NCBI RefSeq assembly: GCF_026262505.1 | Contig: NC_067208.1 | Location: 7,635,962 to 7,699,961, forward strand | Direction: 5' to 3' | Source: Trichomonas vaginalis G3 | Taxonomy: Eukaryota > Parabasalia > Trichomonadida > Trichomonadidae | Length of the DNA stretch: 64,000 nt | Shown here: in pieces, positions 46,677-55,229 of the stretch | How positions within the stretch are numbered: the stretch's first letter is position 1 | Layout: each line of letters opens with the position of its first letter | Translations under genes and position numbers: made by a program | Notes under the pieces: model-generated | What the model was told of the DNA's origin: nothing | The model's database searches: none | Seen by the model: only the letters and a program-made list of their open reading frames with translations

Positions 46677-47558
46677 ATGCAAGTCAGAAATATTCAGAAC
46701 ATAGCACCGAGTCTAACTGACAAGAGTATAAAGATATACTATGAACACGTTATGATGAAACCAACCAAAATTCAAGAAAGTCAGTATACTTATGAATATC
46801 CAAGACACTGGGTAGAGTATGTAGGAGGTGAGAAAGCTATTGAAATAAGACAAGTTAGAAGTATTCCAGCAGGAAGAACAATATTATTGAAGAACTTTAA
46901 TGTTTTGAGATATAATGATGAAACAAAGAAGCAAGATAGTTTCCCTGTTGCTGTGTATGTGAACCTAGACACAGGAGATGACATGAAAGTTTTTAACACA
47001 AAGCTTCAAACGGTATTGAAAGAACAACTGACTGCGGAAGGACATCCATTACCTTCTGAAGTTACCATAGCATATAATTTTGAAACAAACTCAATAGATT
47101 TTAAAGTCGTCTCTGCAAAGAAGTCAGGATTTACATTTAATGAAGCAGATGTATATTCGAATGAAAACTTCAAAGCTATTGCATGGTTAGATAATGACGA
47201 TTGCTTTAAGAAAATATTTAAATACAGTGACTCAACGATGTCAATAGATGACCTTCGTGGAATGTTACCATCGACGTTTACAGTAGAAGGTTCAGCAGGA
47301 TTGCCTACAAGATTGTCAATTGGTGGTATTTGGTCTCGTGAGAACATTGTTATAAAATCCAGTATAAGTGAATTTGCTGAAGAATCTATATTATGTCTTT
47401 CAAACTACATGTATTCGCCACCGAAGCATTATAGTATAACAAACTTTGTCAGTAAGTTTAACATAAGACTTGTCGAACCTTCTTCAATGAAAGATGTTGT
47501 GCTACCTAAAGATGGAAAGGATGGACTCATTATTGAGATGATTTTAATTGCATACTAA
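46677..47558 (+). CDS. Putative minor capsid protein, type II
   Basis: 293 residues from MQVRNIQNIAPSL. YTYEYPRHWVEYVGGEKAIEI and QVRSIPAGRTILLKNFNVL mirror YRFDYPLRWL...AIGFRRIKFV of the type-I protein at 26098. The rest is beta-rich and ends MILIAY. Same layout and similar length, so orthologous role; capsid function is inferred. The stop TAA is immediately followed by the ATG of the next gene in the same reading frame. A partial frameshifted copy is at 63697-64000. Confidence 0.6.
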   Translation: MQVRNIQNIAPSLTDKSIKIYYEHVMMKPTKIQESQYTYEYPRHWVEYVGGEKAIEIRQVRSIPAGRTILLKNFNVLRYNDETKKQDSFPVAVYVNLDTGDDMKVFNTKLQTVLKEQLTAEGHPLPSEVTIAYNFETNSIDFKVVSAKKSGFTFNEADVYSNENFKAIAWLDNDDCFKKIFKYSDSTMSIDDLRGMLPSTFTVEGSAGLPTRLSIGGIWSRENIVIKSSISEFAEESILCLSNYMYSPPKHYSITNFVSKFNIRLVEPSSMKDVVLPKDGKDGLIIEMILIAY

Positions 47559-47783
47559 ATGAGCTTGTTCTTGAAGGTCATTCATGATGAAATAACTGTT
47601 GTAGAAGATGTTAGCAATTGTTCAGACATTTTGAAGCGAATAGATGAGATAAGAAAGAAGTTAGATAGACCGCAAAGCGGTGAGGGCGAAGCCCGTGAGA
47701 ACGCTTATGTTTCATTGACTTTCTCCAGTAACGAGAACTTTTATGAGATAATATTGAAGAGAGATGATTTTAATATGGTGTAA
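47559..47783 (+). CDS. Small hypothetical protein, 74 aa
   Basis: MSLFLKVIHDEITVVEDVSN, then DILKRIDEIRKKLDRP and NAYVSLTFSSNENFYEIIL. The middle RPQSGEGEARENA is encoded by a GC-rich palindromic insert (GACCGCAAAGCGG then GGGCGAAGCCC), like a mobile mini-palindrome that stays in frame. It starts directly after the previous stop and ends directly before the next ATG, all in one frame. No family recognised. Confidence 0.6.
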   Translation: MSLFLKVIHDEITVVEDVSNCSDILKRIDEIRKKLDRPQSGEGEARENAYVSLTFSSNENFYEIILKRDDFNMV

Positions 47784-48311
47784 ATGGTAGCTTGGGCAGC
47801 TTTAGGCGCAATGGGAACAAAAGCATTAGCATTTGGAGCAAAAGCACTTGGAGCTTATGACGCAGTAAATAAAATGAGTGGAGGAAGGGTTTCGAAGACA
47901 TTAGATGCAAATAAAGGAAAGATTGGAGGCTGGGTTGCAAAGAAGTTAAGATTAAATAAAATAGGGCTCATAAATAAAGCATCCAATTTGGTTGCGACTG
48001 AGTCAGAAAATGCTTTAGGAAAGGACGATGAGTTTGCAAAACACGCAAAAGACTTTAATGACCAGATGAAAGGTGAAACAATGCATTTAAATAGATTCGA
48101 TGGAACTAAAGAAAATGTTTCTTCTCCACCAGCGGTTTATCCATACGGACCTTATGGAATGTATGGAAACCCTTACGAAAGACCATTTGACCCATTGACT
48201 GGTGGAAGTAACTGGTATCATTACGGCCGAAGAAGAAAGACAGTCAAGTTGGAGACAGACGTGAAGAAAGCAACTAAAAAGAAACCAAGGAAGAGAGTTA
48301 TAAAGCAATGA
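47784..48311 (+). CDS. Putative internal/membrane-active virion protein, 175 aa
   Basis: The N-terminal MVAWAALGAMGTKALAFGAK and ALGAYDAVNKMSGG form an Ala/Gly-rich hydrophobic-amphipathic segment. The middle has WVAKKLRLNKIGLINKASNL. The C-terminal part has PYGPYGMYGNPYERPFDPL and a very basic end (KKATKKKPRKRVIKQ). A hydrophobic start with a basic tail fits a protein VI- or VII-like virion component; inference. The last codons are inside the right inverted repeat. Third gene of the TAA-ATG series. Frameshifted copy at 62947-63473. Confidence 0.6.
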   Translation: MVAWAALGAMGTKALAFGAKALGAYDAVNKMSGGRVSKTLDANKGKIGGWVAKKLRLNKIGLINKASNLVATESENALGKDDEFAKHAKDFNDQMKGETMHLNRFDGTKENVSSPPAVYPYGPYGMYGNPYERPFDPLTGGSNWYHYGRRRKTVKLETDVKKATKKKPRKRVIKQ

Positions 48312-48989
48312 ATTCAACAGGGTTAGAAATGAGGGTAGAAATGAGGTTAGATCTACCCTTCTACCCTAAATTTATTTTTGCGCTATGTTTTCATACGTGT
48401 GAGGGTGGTGATATCATTAATTTTTAAGTTTATTTTTAAATAATTTTTTATTTTATTTTTATATAAATGACGAAAACTATTGAGATAACAAACTACAACG
48501 GTCATGAGTTCAAGAATTTATTCTTCGTTCCTCGTGAAAATACATTCTATCAGATACGAGGGAGAAAGGGTAAAGTTAGTTTGAGCGTTTATGAAGGAAT
48601 GAAGAATGGAAAGTTTATACAAGCATACGATACAAACGGTAAACGTGTTTCATTAGCTTTGTCAAAACTTACTAACATTTATTTTGACAGTGATTTTGAC
48701 CTATATGAAGAAGAAAGTGAGTCAGAAGATTATGAGCTGTTATGTGAAGCACAGCAATGGGAGGAGTTGCAATACTTTTGTAAGTGAGAACGTTTATTTT
48801 TTACATTAGTGAAGTCGTTTGTGAAAACGTTAGTGAAGTGAAGTGGTTGGCGGCTTTGTAAATATTTAATGTTAAGTTAGTGTTGTCGTTTGTGTTGTAA
48901 AATATACGTTAATGGTTTTGTAAATATTTAAGGTTAAGTGGTGTACGGAGGCGCGCAGTGCCTCAGTACACGACTTAGCCATACTAACT
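48287..48989 (-). repeat. Right terminal inverted repeat of copy 3
   Basis: Mirror of 27055-27757, ending CCATACTAACT. It contains the second copy of the 106-aa gene, the AGATCT palindrome (48318-48363) and the GAGGCGCGCAGTGCCTC hairpin. No difference was seen on inspection, which argues for recent insertion. Confidence 0.95.
48467..48787 (+). CDS. TIR-encoded 106-aa protein, right copy
   Basis: Identical in sequence to the product of 27257-27577, because it lies in the other inverted repeat. The two genes are maintained as a pair by repeat identity. Leader TTTTATTTTTATATAA precedes the ATG. Function unknown. Confidence 0.75.
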   Translation: MTKTIEITNYNGHEFKNLFFVPRENTFYQIRGRKGKVSLSVYEGMKNGKFIQAYDTNGKRVSLALSKLTNIYFDSDFDLYEEESESEDYELLCEAQQWEELQYFCK

Positions 48990-49133
48990 AGGTATAATAC
49001 CAACAAACTGACCTACTTTTTTACCAATATTTTTGACTCCGTTCCATACTCCTCTTCCGACAGATTTTATTCCATTCCATATACCTCTTCCAACATTTCG
49101 AAAGAAGTTTCCTATCTTACTGAAGAAACCCAT
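48990..49133 (-). pseudogene. 5' part of gene split by the type-II Maverick
   Basis: MGFFSKIGNFFRNVGRGIW, then repeated RGxWNGxKxxG units and GQFVGIIP. The frame then meets a stop made by the Maverick end. The rest is at 26951-27054. The repeated GxWNG units suggest a small amphipathic membrane-binding protein. Confidence 0.8.
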
Positions 49134-49151
49134 TTTACTATATGTAAAAAT

Positions 49152-49514
49152 CTAATGTCCGCCTAGTCTCTTACGTTTCCTGTTGAGTTCCATAGCATTC
49201 TTTAACTGGAGCTCATACATTCTGTTTCTCCTCTGGTAGAAAACATATTCTGGGTCAACTCCTGTGTTCGCGTCATCTGCATAAAGTTGTTTATATCCCA
49301 CTTCAGGGTTTGTATAAAACTCTTTCCATCTCATATTTGCATACCATGGTGGCAAACCTAACGCAGCGTCATTTGACATGGCAGTTTGCATTTGTACATC
49401 TGTTGGCACTTGACCATAGTTTGCCATTGCAGTTTGTATTCTAACTTCATTTGGAATATTCTCTGGGTTTGGTTGTCCAGGTTGCTGTGCATTCGCTAAG
49501 TTCTGTGCGTCCAT
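49152..49514 (-). CDS. Hypothetical protein, 120 aa
   Basis: Starts MDAQNLANAQQPGQPNPENI; then two related segments, VRIQTAMANYGQVPTDV and VQMQTAMSNDAALGLPP. The C-terminal half has WYANMRWKEFYTNPEVGYKQ and a basic end (MELNRKRKRLGGH). No family recognised. Intact here and frameshifted by one base in copy 1. Same strand as the genes on both sides; virion-associated by context only. Confidence 0.65.
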   Translation of the reverse strand: MDAQNLANAQQPGQPNPENIPNEVRIQTAMANYGQVPTDVQMQTAMSNDAALGLPPWYANMRWKEFYTNPEVGYKQLYADDANTGVDPEYVFYQRRNRMYELQLKNAMELNRKRKRLGGH

Positions 49515-49537
49515 TTAATATTAGATAAAAATATCTC

Positions 49538-49669
49538 TTACGAGTACATATACTGAACATTTGCAGGCATTGGTTCATCTTCATATTCTCTGTACTTTTC
49601 TGCCACGTCAAATAAATAAATGACACAATGGAAAAAACCTAAAACAAGTAGTCCTATTTCAAACCACAT
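49538..49669 (-). CDS. Small single-pass membrane protein, 43 aa
   Basis: MWFEIGLLVLGFFHCVIYLF, then AEKYREYEDEPMPANVQYM. Conserved with 14050-14181. The start overlaps the methyltransferase stop by 16 bp. Confidence 0.5.
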   Translation of the reverse strand: MWFEIGLLVLGFFHCVIYLFDVAEKYREYEDEPMPANVQYMYS

Positions 49670-50472
49670 TTACTTACTAATAAAATTTCTTTATTGTGAC
49701 ACTTTCTCCAGTTTATAGGACCTCTCTCATATTCTATCTTGTCATATATAAACTCATAGTCATGTATGTCCTCTAACCATCTCATAACGGTTTCCAAACC
49801 ACTTTTATCGGATGTAAAGTAAAAGCATGGATGGTTATGTATAACGTCTAAAGTTTCTAAAGAGTCTCTCAAAGTCCAGTCTACTTGGTATTGAAAATCC
49901 CATGTGTTATAGAACGGCGGGTCCACTATAAAGAAAACATTTTCCTTGTCTTTATATTTTTCATACAAATCTGTCCAATGACATCTCACAAACTCTATAC
50001 CCTCAATATATTTTTCTATGTCCTCTTTGAAAACATTTGTATAGTTAAGATATAAAACTTTTGACATAAGTGTTTCAATGTCATGAACTCTTATAGCACC
50101 ACTATATAATAGTCTAGCAGATATACTATCCCAGTCTATGTATTCTGCTTTTTTCAAAACCTCTCTCACAATATTTTTCTTATCTAATGGTATACGTTCC
50201 ATCTTACCTATAGGTATCTTTTCTTTTAACTCTTTCAATATATTGTTTGTGTCTGGAATATGTTTGAGACGGTTCATATAGTTGTCGAAGTCATTGCATA
50301 TAATCTTTGAGTCAGGAAATACGGTATGACATAAATGGGATATATAGAAACTTCCACCGAACAAATCTACAAATGTTAGACCATTCGGTTGTTTCTTAAG
50401 TTCTCTCAATATAATATCTTTACATCTACTCTTATTTCCAAAGAACGGTAACGGTGGTTTTGTAAAATTCAT
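49654..50472 (-). CDS. Dam-type DNA N6-adenine methyltransferase
   Basis: 272 residues, intact. PFFGNKSR (9-16), FVDLFGGSF (34-42) and DPPFYNT (184-190) mark the D12/Dam class. Nearly identical to 14151-14984, differing at a few positions (for example LKKQPN for LKKLPN). Two intact copies, while most neighbouring genes in copy 1 are broken, could mean that the enzyme is under selection or simply that this end is better sequenced. It could mark element or host DNA with N6-methyladenine. Confidence 0.9.
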   Translation of the reverse strand: MNFTKPPLPFFGNKSRCKDIILRELKKQPNGLTFVDLFGGSFYISHLCHTVFPDSKIICNDFDNYMNRLKHIPDTNNILKELKEKIPIGKMERIPLDKKNIVREVLKKAEYIDWDSISARLLYSGAIRVHDIETLMSKVLYLNYTNVFKEDIEKYIEGIEFVRCHWTDLYEKYKDKENVFFIVDPPFYNTWDFQYQVDWTLRDSLETLDVIHNHPCFYFTSDKSGLETVMRWLEDIHDYEFIYDKIEYERGPINWRKCHNKEILLVSKCGLK

Positions 50473-50718
50473 TTATATATAATAATAAAAATGTTTCACC
50501 CGAAAAGTGACAGAAAAGTGACAAAACATGAAAACATATATAATTTGTGAAAAGTGACATAAAAAGTGACATTTAAAAAGTGACACCATTAATATGATGT
50601 AAATAACAACGGTTTTGGTTTTGTCACCGGCTGGTCGGCTGGGGTTCGGTCCTCCTCTTGGGTCTTGGGTAAAATTTCTTATGGGCTAGAGGGCGCAACG
50701 CGCCTGGAAGCCCCACCT
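50473..50718. promoter_or_regulatory. Terminal non-coding region with clustered GTGACA boxes
   Basis: Upstream of the methyltransferase start: AAAAGTGACAGAAAAGTGACA, then AAAAGTGACAT, AAAAAGTGACATTT and AAAAAGTGACACC within 90 bp. Then a GC-rich stretch (CACCGGCTGGTCGGCTGGGG) and the terminal hairpin. Copy 1 has only the first two boxes. Promoter or end-binding role is inferred from clustering. Confidence 0.45.
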
Positions 50719-51070
50719 ACCTGACCTTTATATGCTTTAAATAGCTCTAAACATAGTATGTATATGTCTTGAATAAATATTTATCCATTTCATGTTATTT
50801 ATTTTCCAACTGCAAAACAATTTTTTAGGATTCCAGTACAAAATATTCCTCTTAAATGTTTTCAATTTTGAGAAAAAGGCATGATTCTCGTATGAAAAAA
50901 ACTCCACCACCGATACTTAGGATGCATGGAGTTTTTTATAGGAATAATGATTATCTTGCTCTGAAAAAGGGAATATTAATTGATAGAATTTGAGAAAGTT
51001 GTTAATTCAACTTTAAATAAAATTGAATTTTAATTTTAACAAAAATTTTTATATAAAAACAAACAATATA
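50719..51070. other. Intergenic DNA with a terminator-like hairpin
   Basis: Host A/T-rich spacer between the Maverick end and the DENND6-like gene. The only structure is AAAAAACTCCA (50895-50905) paired with TGGAGTTTTTT (50937-50947) around a 31-base loop. No gene seen. Confidence 0.6.
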
Positions 51071-52477
51071 TTATACAGGCGCTAATATTAAGTCAGAAGC
51101 CAAGTATGTTTTAATAATTTCGTAATCTCTGTTGATAAATTTCAAAATACTTGAGTTAGACTCGCATCTCTGCTTGACTTCCATGACATTGCTCAATATA
51201 TCAACAAGTTCATGCTCAGATTTCTTGTTGCATAATTTAGAAATATCATATTTTTCTAATGTCGAAATTAGGTTCTCTATTGTACAGTATCTCTTCCATA
51301 TCCTACTCAAGAACGATGATCTAAGTAACTTTTTCGCAAAAGTCGAGGATTTGAATGAAATTTGGACGGTTTTCAATTTAATTTGACTTTCTAAGATGGA
51401 ATCATCGATTTGGCCAAGGAACTCTGCATAAGGATCGAAACTTCTGATCGAATCCAATGCTTGTGTAATCGCATCTGTTAATTTTAAGGTATTAAAGTAG
51501 AAAAACTGGCGAAGCTCTTCTTGGATGTTTCTTTTGCATTCCTTGATAAAGTTCCATTGTTGCTTTTGATCACCAAAGCCGTTCGATTCATCATGAAAGC
51601 CAACAGAAAAAATATGGTCAAAAAAGTGGGATTTCGTCATTGCTATTGGATTGGATACACCTATTATGAGGTTTTTCGTATTTTCTTTCGATTTAATGTT
51701 CTGAAATCGAGTATCGGATACAGATATGAAAGGTAAAATTGAATCTGATGGTAATTCTGGGAAAATTAACGATTCTAAAGCTAAAACGCACGAAGAAGCA
51801 ATCGTAGGTGTGGATCCATACACTAAAAGTGATTCATTTAAAATGGCCACTTCCCATAATTTTAAAATATCAATACTTCGGCCATGTACGAGTAACGATT
51901 GTAATGAGAAGGCCGTTGTAAGGTCAAATCCTAGAAAGTTATCATTTAAGTAGTATATTTTTGATAATGGAGTCCATCCAACTCCTCCGTAAAAAGATAT
52001 GAGCTGTTGCTGGTTATGAGTGTATGATATTGGCATAGAGCCGTCGAACATCGGTAATTCTATAACTTCATCTGGCTTCAATGGAAAATTTCCAAACCAT
52101 TTTGTCAAAAAATCTTCAATAAAAGTTAAAATATCTGTGGTAATTGAACCTAGTACTAATGATGATTGTAAAAGTCTTGTAAAAGGATAAATATATGGTA
52201 ACTCTGATGCAATAACAAGAGTATTTTGTTTGTGACCGCGGGGAGCCGTAGAATCTGGCCGGCTTACGTACATCGCATAACAAAATGATTTTGATATCTT
52301 GAATATGAATAATGTCGATTCTTGGTCTGATTGAATAACTGTGTCTGGAAATGAACAACATTGAAGAGAAATCATCTCATTTTCGGAAAACTTGTTCTTC
52401 CCTACGGAGCCAATGACTTTTGGTCCATAGACAGAATCAAATTCTAATAGAAAAGCAGATGTTACATTCATTTCCAA
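51071..52477 (-). CDS. DENND6: DENN-domain protein of the DENND6 (FAM116/AFI1) family
   Basis: 468 residues, intact, no introns seen. Predicted Rab guanine-nucleotide exchange factor in membrane traffic. The order FLLEFDSVYGPKVIG, ISLQCCSFPDTVIQSDQE, FCYAMYVSRPDSTAPRGHKQ, TLVIASELPYIYPFTRLLQS, LKLWEVAILNESLLVYGSTP and KNLIIGVSNPIAMTKSHFFD corresponds to the upstream-DENN and central DENN regions of animal DENND6 proteins. C-terminal 150 residues are helical and less conserved. In animals DENND6A acts on Rab14; the trichomonad partner is unknown. Single ATG giving MEMNVTSAF fits the family start. It lies next to the Maverick but is undamaged. Confidence 0.85.
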   Translation of the reverse strand: MEMNVTSAFLLEFDSVYGPKVIGSVGKNKFSENEMISLQCCSFPDTVIQSDQESTLFIFKISKSFCYAMYVSRPDSTAPRGHKQNTLVIASELPYIYPFTRLLQSSLVLGSITTDILTFIEDFLTKWFGNFPLKPDEVIELPMFDGSMPISYTHNQQQLISFYGGVGWTPLSKIYYLNDNFLGFDLTTAFSLQSLLVHGRSIDILKLWEVAILNESLLVYGSTPTIASSCVLALESLIFPELPSDSILPFISVSDTRFQNIKSKENTKNLIIGVSNPIAMTKSHFFDHIFSVGFHDESNGFGDQKQQWNFIKECKRNIQEELRQFFYFNTLKLTDAITQALDSIRSFDPYAEFLGQIDDSILESQIKLKTVQISFKSSTFAKKLLRSSFLSRIWKRYCTIENLISTLEKYDISKLCNKKSEHELVDILSNVMEVKQRCESNSSILKFINRDYEIIKTYLASDLILAPV

Positions 52478-52645
52478 AAAAAATTAATTAAGTACGATTA
52501 ATTTAGATTCAATTGATGTTCGGTATATAGAGCAATAATTACAGTAAGTTATTCAGCAATAATACCAAAGCATTTTTGGGTCTACACACCTGTGTATGAA
52601 TTTCTAAATTTATAAAAAAAATTGTAACGTTTCAGGAACAAAAAA

Positions 52646-53593
52646 ATGGATTCATCTCGTTCTGGACGCAATACAATCAGAGTTTCACGTAAGCTTAGAA
52701 CATCTTCAGCTAAGAACAATCAGCCAAAGCAAAAAAAGTTAATAAAACCAGCTGAAATTCATGAGTTACGATTCAATACTCAGAAAGTTCTTCAGCAAAA
52801 TAGATTACTGAAAGCGCAATTGAATAGACTTAAAGATCGCATTAACACTACAACTAAAAATATCAATAAAACAGTATCAAATACTCGAGATGTTCAATAT
52901 GATCATACTAACGAGAATATATGCAGACAGTTAAATGATAGCATCATTATTGCTCAGCACACTATTGATCAACTCGATGCAGAAATACAAGAAAAGCAGA
53001 ATGATGATAGAATCGCGTTAGTTGAAGAGCTTGAAACAGAATTGAAGGTTGCATATGGCGAATACATGAGATTATATGAGAAGACACATCAAGGAAATAC
53101 ATCAAATGCTGATCTCGTCAAAAGATTAAATGCAGCAAGCCAGAGATGCTCAAAGAGAAATGCTCATGAACTTGATATTGCTATCATTGATACAAAGGAA
53201 GCTAACAAGATGCTTCAGGATAAAGTTGACGCTTATAATAAGAGAGCAGAGAAGGTTAAGATAGAAAGAGTCATCAACGAGAGGCAAGAGAAAGGTATGA
53301 GCCACAAATACGCGTTAATATCAATTGATGATACAAAAGCTAACAGAACTCAGAAATATAATTCAATTGTTACTTCTCTTAATGAAGAGATGGATCAGTA
53401 TAATGCAAACGTAGATAAATTAATTGATCTTATTGGTAAAAAGCGAAATACAATCAAGGAATACATTAGAAAGAAGATGAACAATGAACTTGACAATGAA
53501 GAAGAAGAAGATGTAGAAGGTAGAGAAGAAGAAGAGGAATTCGAAGAAGCTCAAGAGGATGAAGGTGTTTTTGAGGAAGAAGAAGAAAAATAA
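52646..53593 (+). CDS. Coiled-coil protein with acidic tail, 315 aa
   Basis: A basic, serine-rich N-terminus (MDSSRSGRNTIRVSRKLRTS), then almost continuous coiled coil from about residue 40 to 280 (VLQQNRLLKAQLNRLKDRIN; EELETELKVAYGEYMRLYEK), and a Glu-run tail (EEEEEFEEAQEDEGVFEEEE). Typical of cytoskeletal or axonemal helical proteins; no named family recognised. Divergent from DENND6. Its 3' end and trailer (AATAAATATTCTGCG) are duplicated at 55580-55680, showing a local segmental duplication. Intact, good codon usage throughout. Confidence 0.8.
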   Translation: MDSSRSGRNTIRVSRKLRTSSAKNNQPKQKKLIKPAEIHELRFNTQKVLQQNRLLKAQLNRLKDRINTTTKNINKTVSNTRDVQYDHTNENICRQLNDSIIIAQHTIDQLDAEIQEKQNDDRIALVEELETELKVAYGEYMRLYEKTHQGNTSNADLVKRLNAASQRCSKRNAHELDIAIIDTKEANKMLQDKVDAYNKRAEKVKIERVINERQEKGMSHKYALISIDDTKANRTQKYNSIVTSLNEEMDQYNANVDKLIDLIGKKRNTIKEYIRKKMNNELDNEEEEDVEGREEEEEFEEAQEDEGVFEEEEEK

Positions 53594-53858
53594 TTTTAAT
53601 AAATATTCTGCGTTTTGTTTACTTTGTTTACTTTATTTTGGAAAGTTCTAAAATTTCGAACCGCAAAAAAGCTGAATATTACTGTATTTTAGCAAAAAAT
53701 TGACTGCAGAAAAAAATTTAAATGTTTATTTTAAAATTTTTTCTTGCCGTCAATACTATTTTAAAATTACCATACTCAACATTTAATTTGGGAGGGAAAA
53801 AATCGTTCGCAAATTCAAATTTTCAGAACATTTAAAAAGTGACGACTATTTTCAATGA

Positions 53859-55229
53859 ATGGATTATAAATTTAATGCAGAAAGTTCAAAAAGCATCATA
53901 CATGATAATGAAAAAATTGATAACCAAGAAAATATAGATGAAAAGGAACCTGTAGATAGCGAAGTTCTACAAAATTTGATTGAAAAATTTCATCAAGATT
54001 TAGATGAAGGAAATCCAGAAGAATCAGTTCAAAATTTTGCAAATTTAATAGAGATGACTCATAATTTCCTTATCGAAAAGGAAATATATTTAAATTTACT
54101 CAAAACAAATTTTATTGAAGATATAATTGACTTTTTAATGATGTTTGATGACAACAGAGATATTGTAAATGATGTGTTAGTACTAATTCAGAATCTTCTT
54201 ACTCAAGATATTTTGATTATCGATAATTTAGTTGAAAATTCGGGATTAGAGCCAATACTTAACATAATTTCATCAACAGATGATGATAATATTGCATTGC
54301 AATGCTTAATGATTATTAAAATTGCATTAGTAAGCGAAAAGGCCCAAATTATTTTAGATACAACACAATTTCCAGATTTAATTGATAATTTACTTCAGAA
54401 ATTCGATAGATATGAGATACTAATAGAGTCTGCATCGATTATAGATGTTTCTATTGCACATTTACAAAAAATGAAAATTCAATTTTTCATTTTAGGTCTG
54501 AAATTCTTTGATTTCATAAAGGGTATATCAGATGATGAACTTTCGAATACTCTTTACGATAAAATTTTAGGTTCTCTTGAAAATTTTTCATTTTCTAGTT
54601 GTAAGAACGTTATTTGGCTTCTTGAAAACAATATCATTGGATTCTGTTTCTCGGAGATACCAAATATATCTCCAATTTTCATTGGAAGAATTTTATTAAT
54701 TTTGGTTGGAATATTTAATTCATTTCCGCAGTTTATTACTGATGAAGAAAGCGAAAGCAGTCATAATATAAGAGAGAACATGCGACAAGTAGCAAATCAG
54801 CTTCCAATCGATGAAATAATTAAATTATTTGATTTATTTATTTCAGAAGCTGACGTTAAATCGGTTGGAGTAGCTTTAACGCTATTAGAACTTGCTGTAC
54901 AATATGATGAATCCATTTTTCTCCATCTTTTGGAAAAAGATTTTTCAGAAAAATTTCAGGATTTAATGATTAACACTCCAAATAAGGTCAAGATATATTG
55001 CATTCACTTTTTATATGAATGCATGCCTTATTTCGCGAGTTCTATTGTTAATTCCCTGATAAATGAAGAAATTGTTGAAATTTTTGAAAATTTAATCGAA
55101 AGTGATGTCGAACTCTCAGAGAAAGTATTCCAGATTTGCTTATCCATATATAATCTCATCGATTCTGACTCTCCAATGAAGGAAATTCTGGATAATATCA
55201 TTGATCAAAATTATTCTGCATCAGAATAA
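53859..55229 (+). CDS. ARM/HEAT-type helical repeat protein, 456 aa
   Basis: After an acidic N-terminus (about 45 residues) the chain is a series of amphipathic helix pairs: IEDIIDFLMMFDDNRDIVND, LEPILNIISSTDDDNIALQ, FLHLLEKDFSEKFQDLM, consistent with armadillo-like repeats and protein binding. The opening helix set (LIEKFHQDLDEGNPEESVQN) resembles many trichomonad ARM proteins. No specific family recognised. The start MDYKFNAESS lies 23 bp after AAAAAGTGAC, the box also found before Maverick genes; an earlier ATG four bases upstream is out of frame and stops at once. Confidence 0.8.
   Translation: MDYKFNAESSKSIIHDNEKIDNQENIDEKEPVDSEVLQNLIEKFHQDLDEGNPEESVQNFANLIEMTHNFLIEKEIYLNLLKTNFIEDIIDFLMMFDDNRDIVNDVLVLIQNLLTQDILIIDNLVENSGLEPILNIISSTDDDNIALQCLMIIKIALVSEKAQIILDTTQFPDLIDNLLQKFDRYEILIESASIIDVSIAHLQKMKIQFFILGLKFFDFIKGISDDELSNTLYDKILGSLENFSFSSCKNVIWLLENNIIGFCFSEIPNISPIFIGRILLILVGIFNSFPQFITDEESESSHNIRENMRQVANQLPIDEIIKLFDLFISEADVKSVGVALTLLELAVQYDESIFLHLLEKDFSEKFQDLMINTPNKVKIYCIHFLYECMPYFASSIVNSLINEEIVEIFENLIESDVELSEKVFQICLSIYNLIDSDSPMKEILDNIIDQNYSASE

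Larger units (their letters stand above)
27055..48989 (+). mobile_element. Complete type-II Maverick, copy 3 (21,935 bp)
   Basis: Starts AGTTAGTATGG and ends CCATACTAACT, with 703-bp terminal inverted repeats that match without net indels. Flanked by AGGTA on both sides; the undisturbed target TTTAGGTATAATAC is preserved in copy 1 at about 13500. It carries probable capsid, polymerase, integrase, fibre, ATPase and KilA-N genes. Read strictly, a 5-bp duplication fits; a 6-bp TAGGTA duplication fits only if one terminal base is unmatched. Mavericks are usually credited with 6 bp. Termini that look identical imply recent insertion. Confidence 0.93.
48990..50718 (+). mobile_element. Type-I Maverick, copy 2, right part
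   Basis: Resumes at the duplicated AGGTA with the interrupted small gene and continues colinear with 13500-15153, ending at the GGGCTAGAGGGCGC-AAC-GCGCCTGG hairpin and CCCCACCT. Host DNA follows. Confidence 0.88.

Noticed and set aside
27055-48989. Retroviral provirus because of the rve integrase
   Set aside because: There is no reverse transcriptase, gag or direct terminal repeats; inverted repeats with polymerase B and packaging ATPase define a Maverick.
50895-50947. Rho-independent bacterial terminator
   Set aside because: The hairpin and T-run look alike, but the setting is eukaryotic; kept only as a palindrome.
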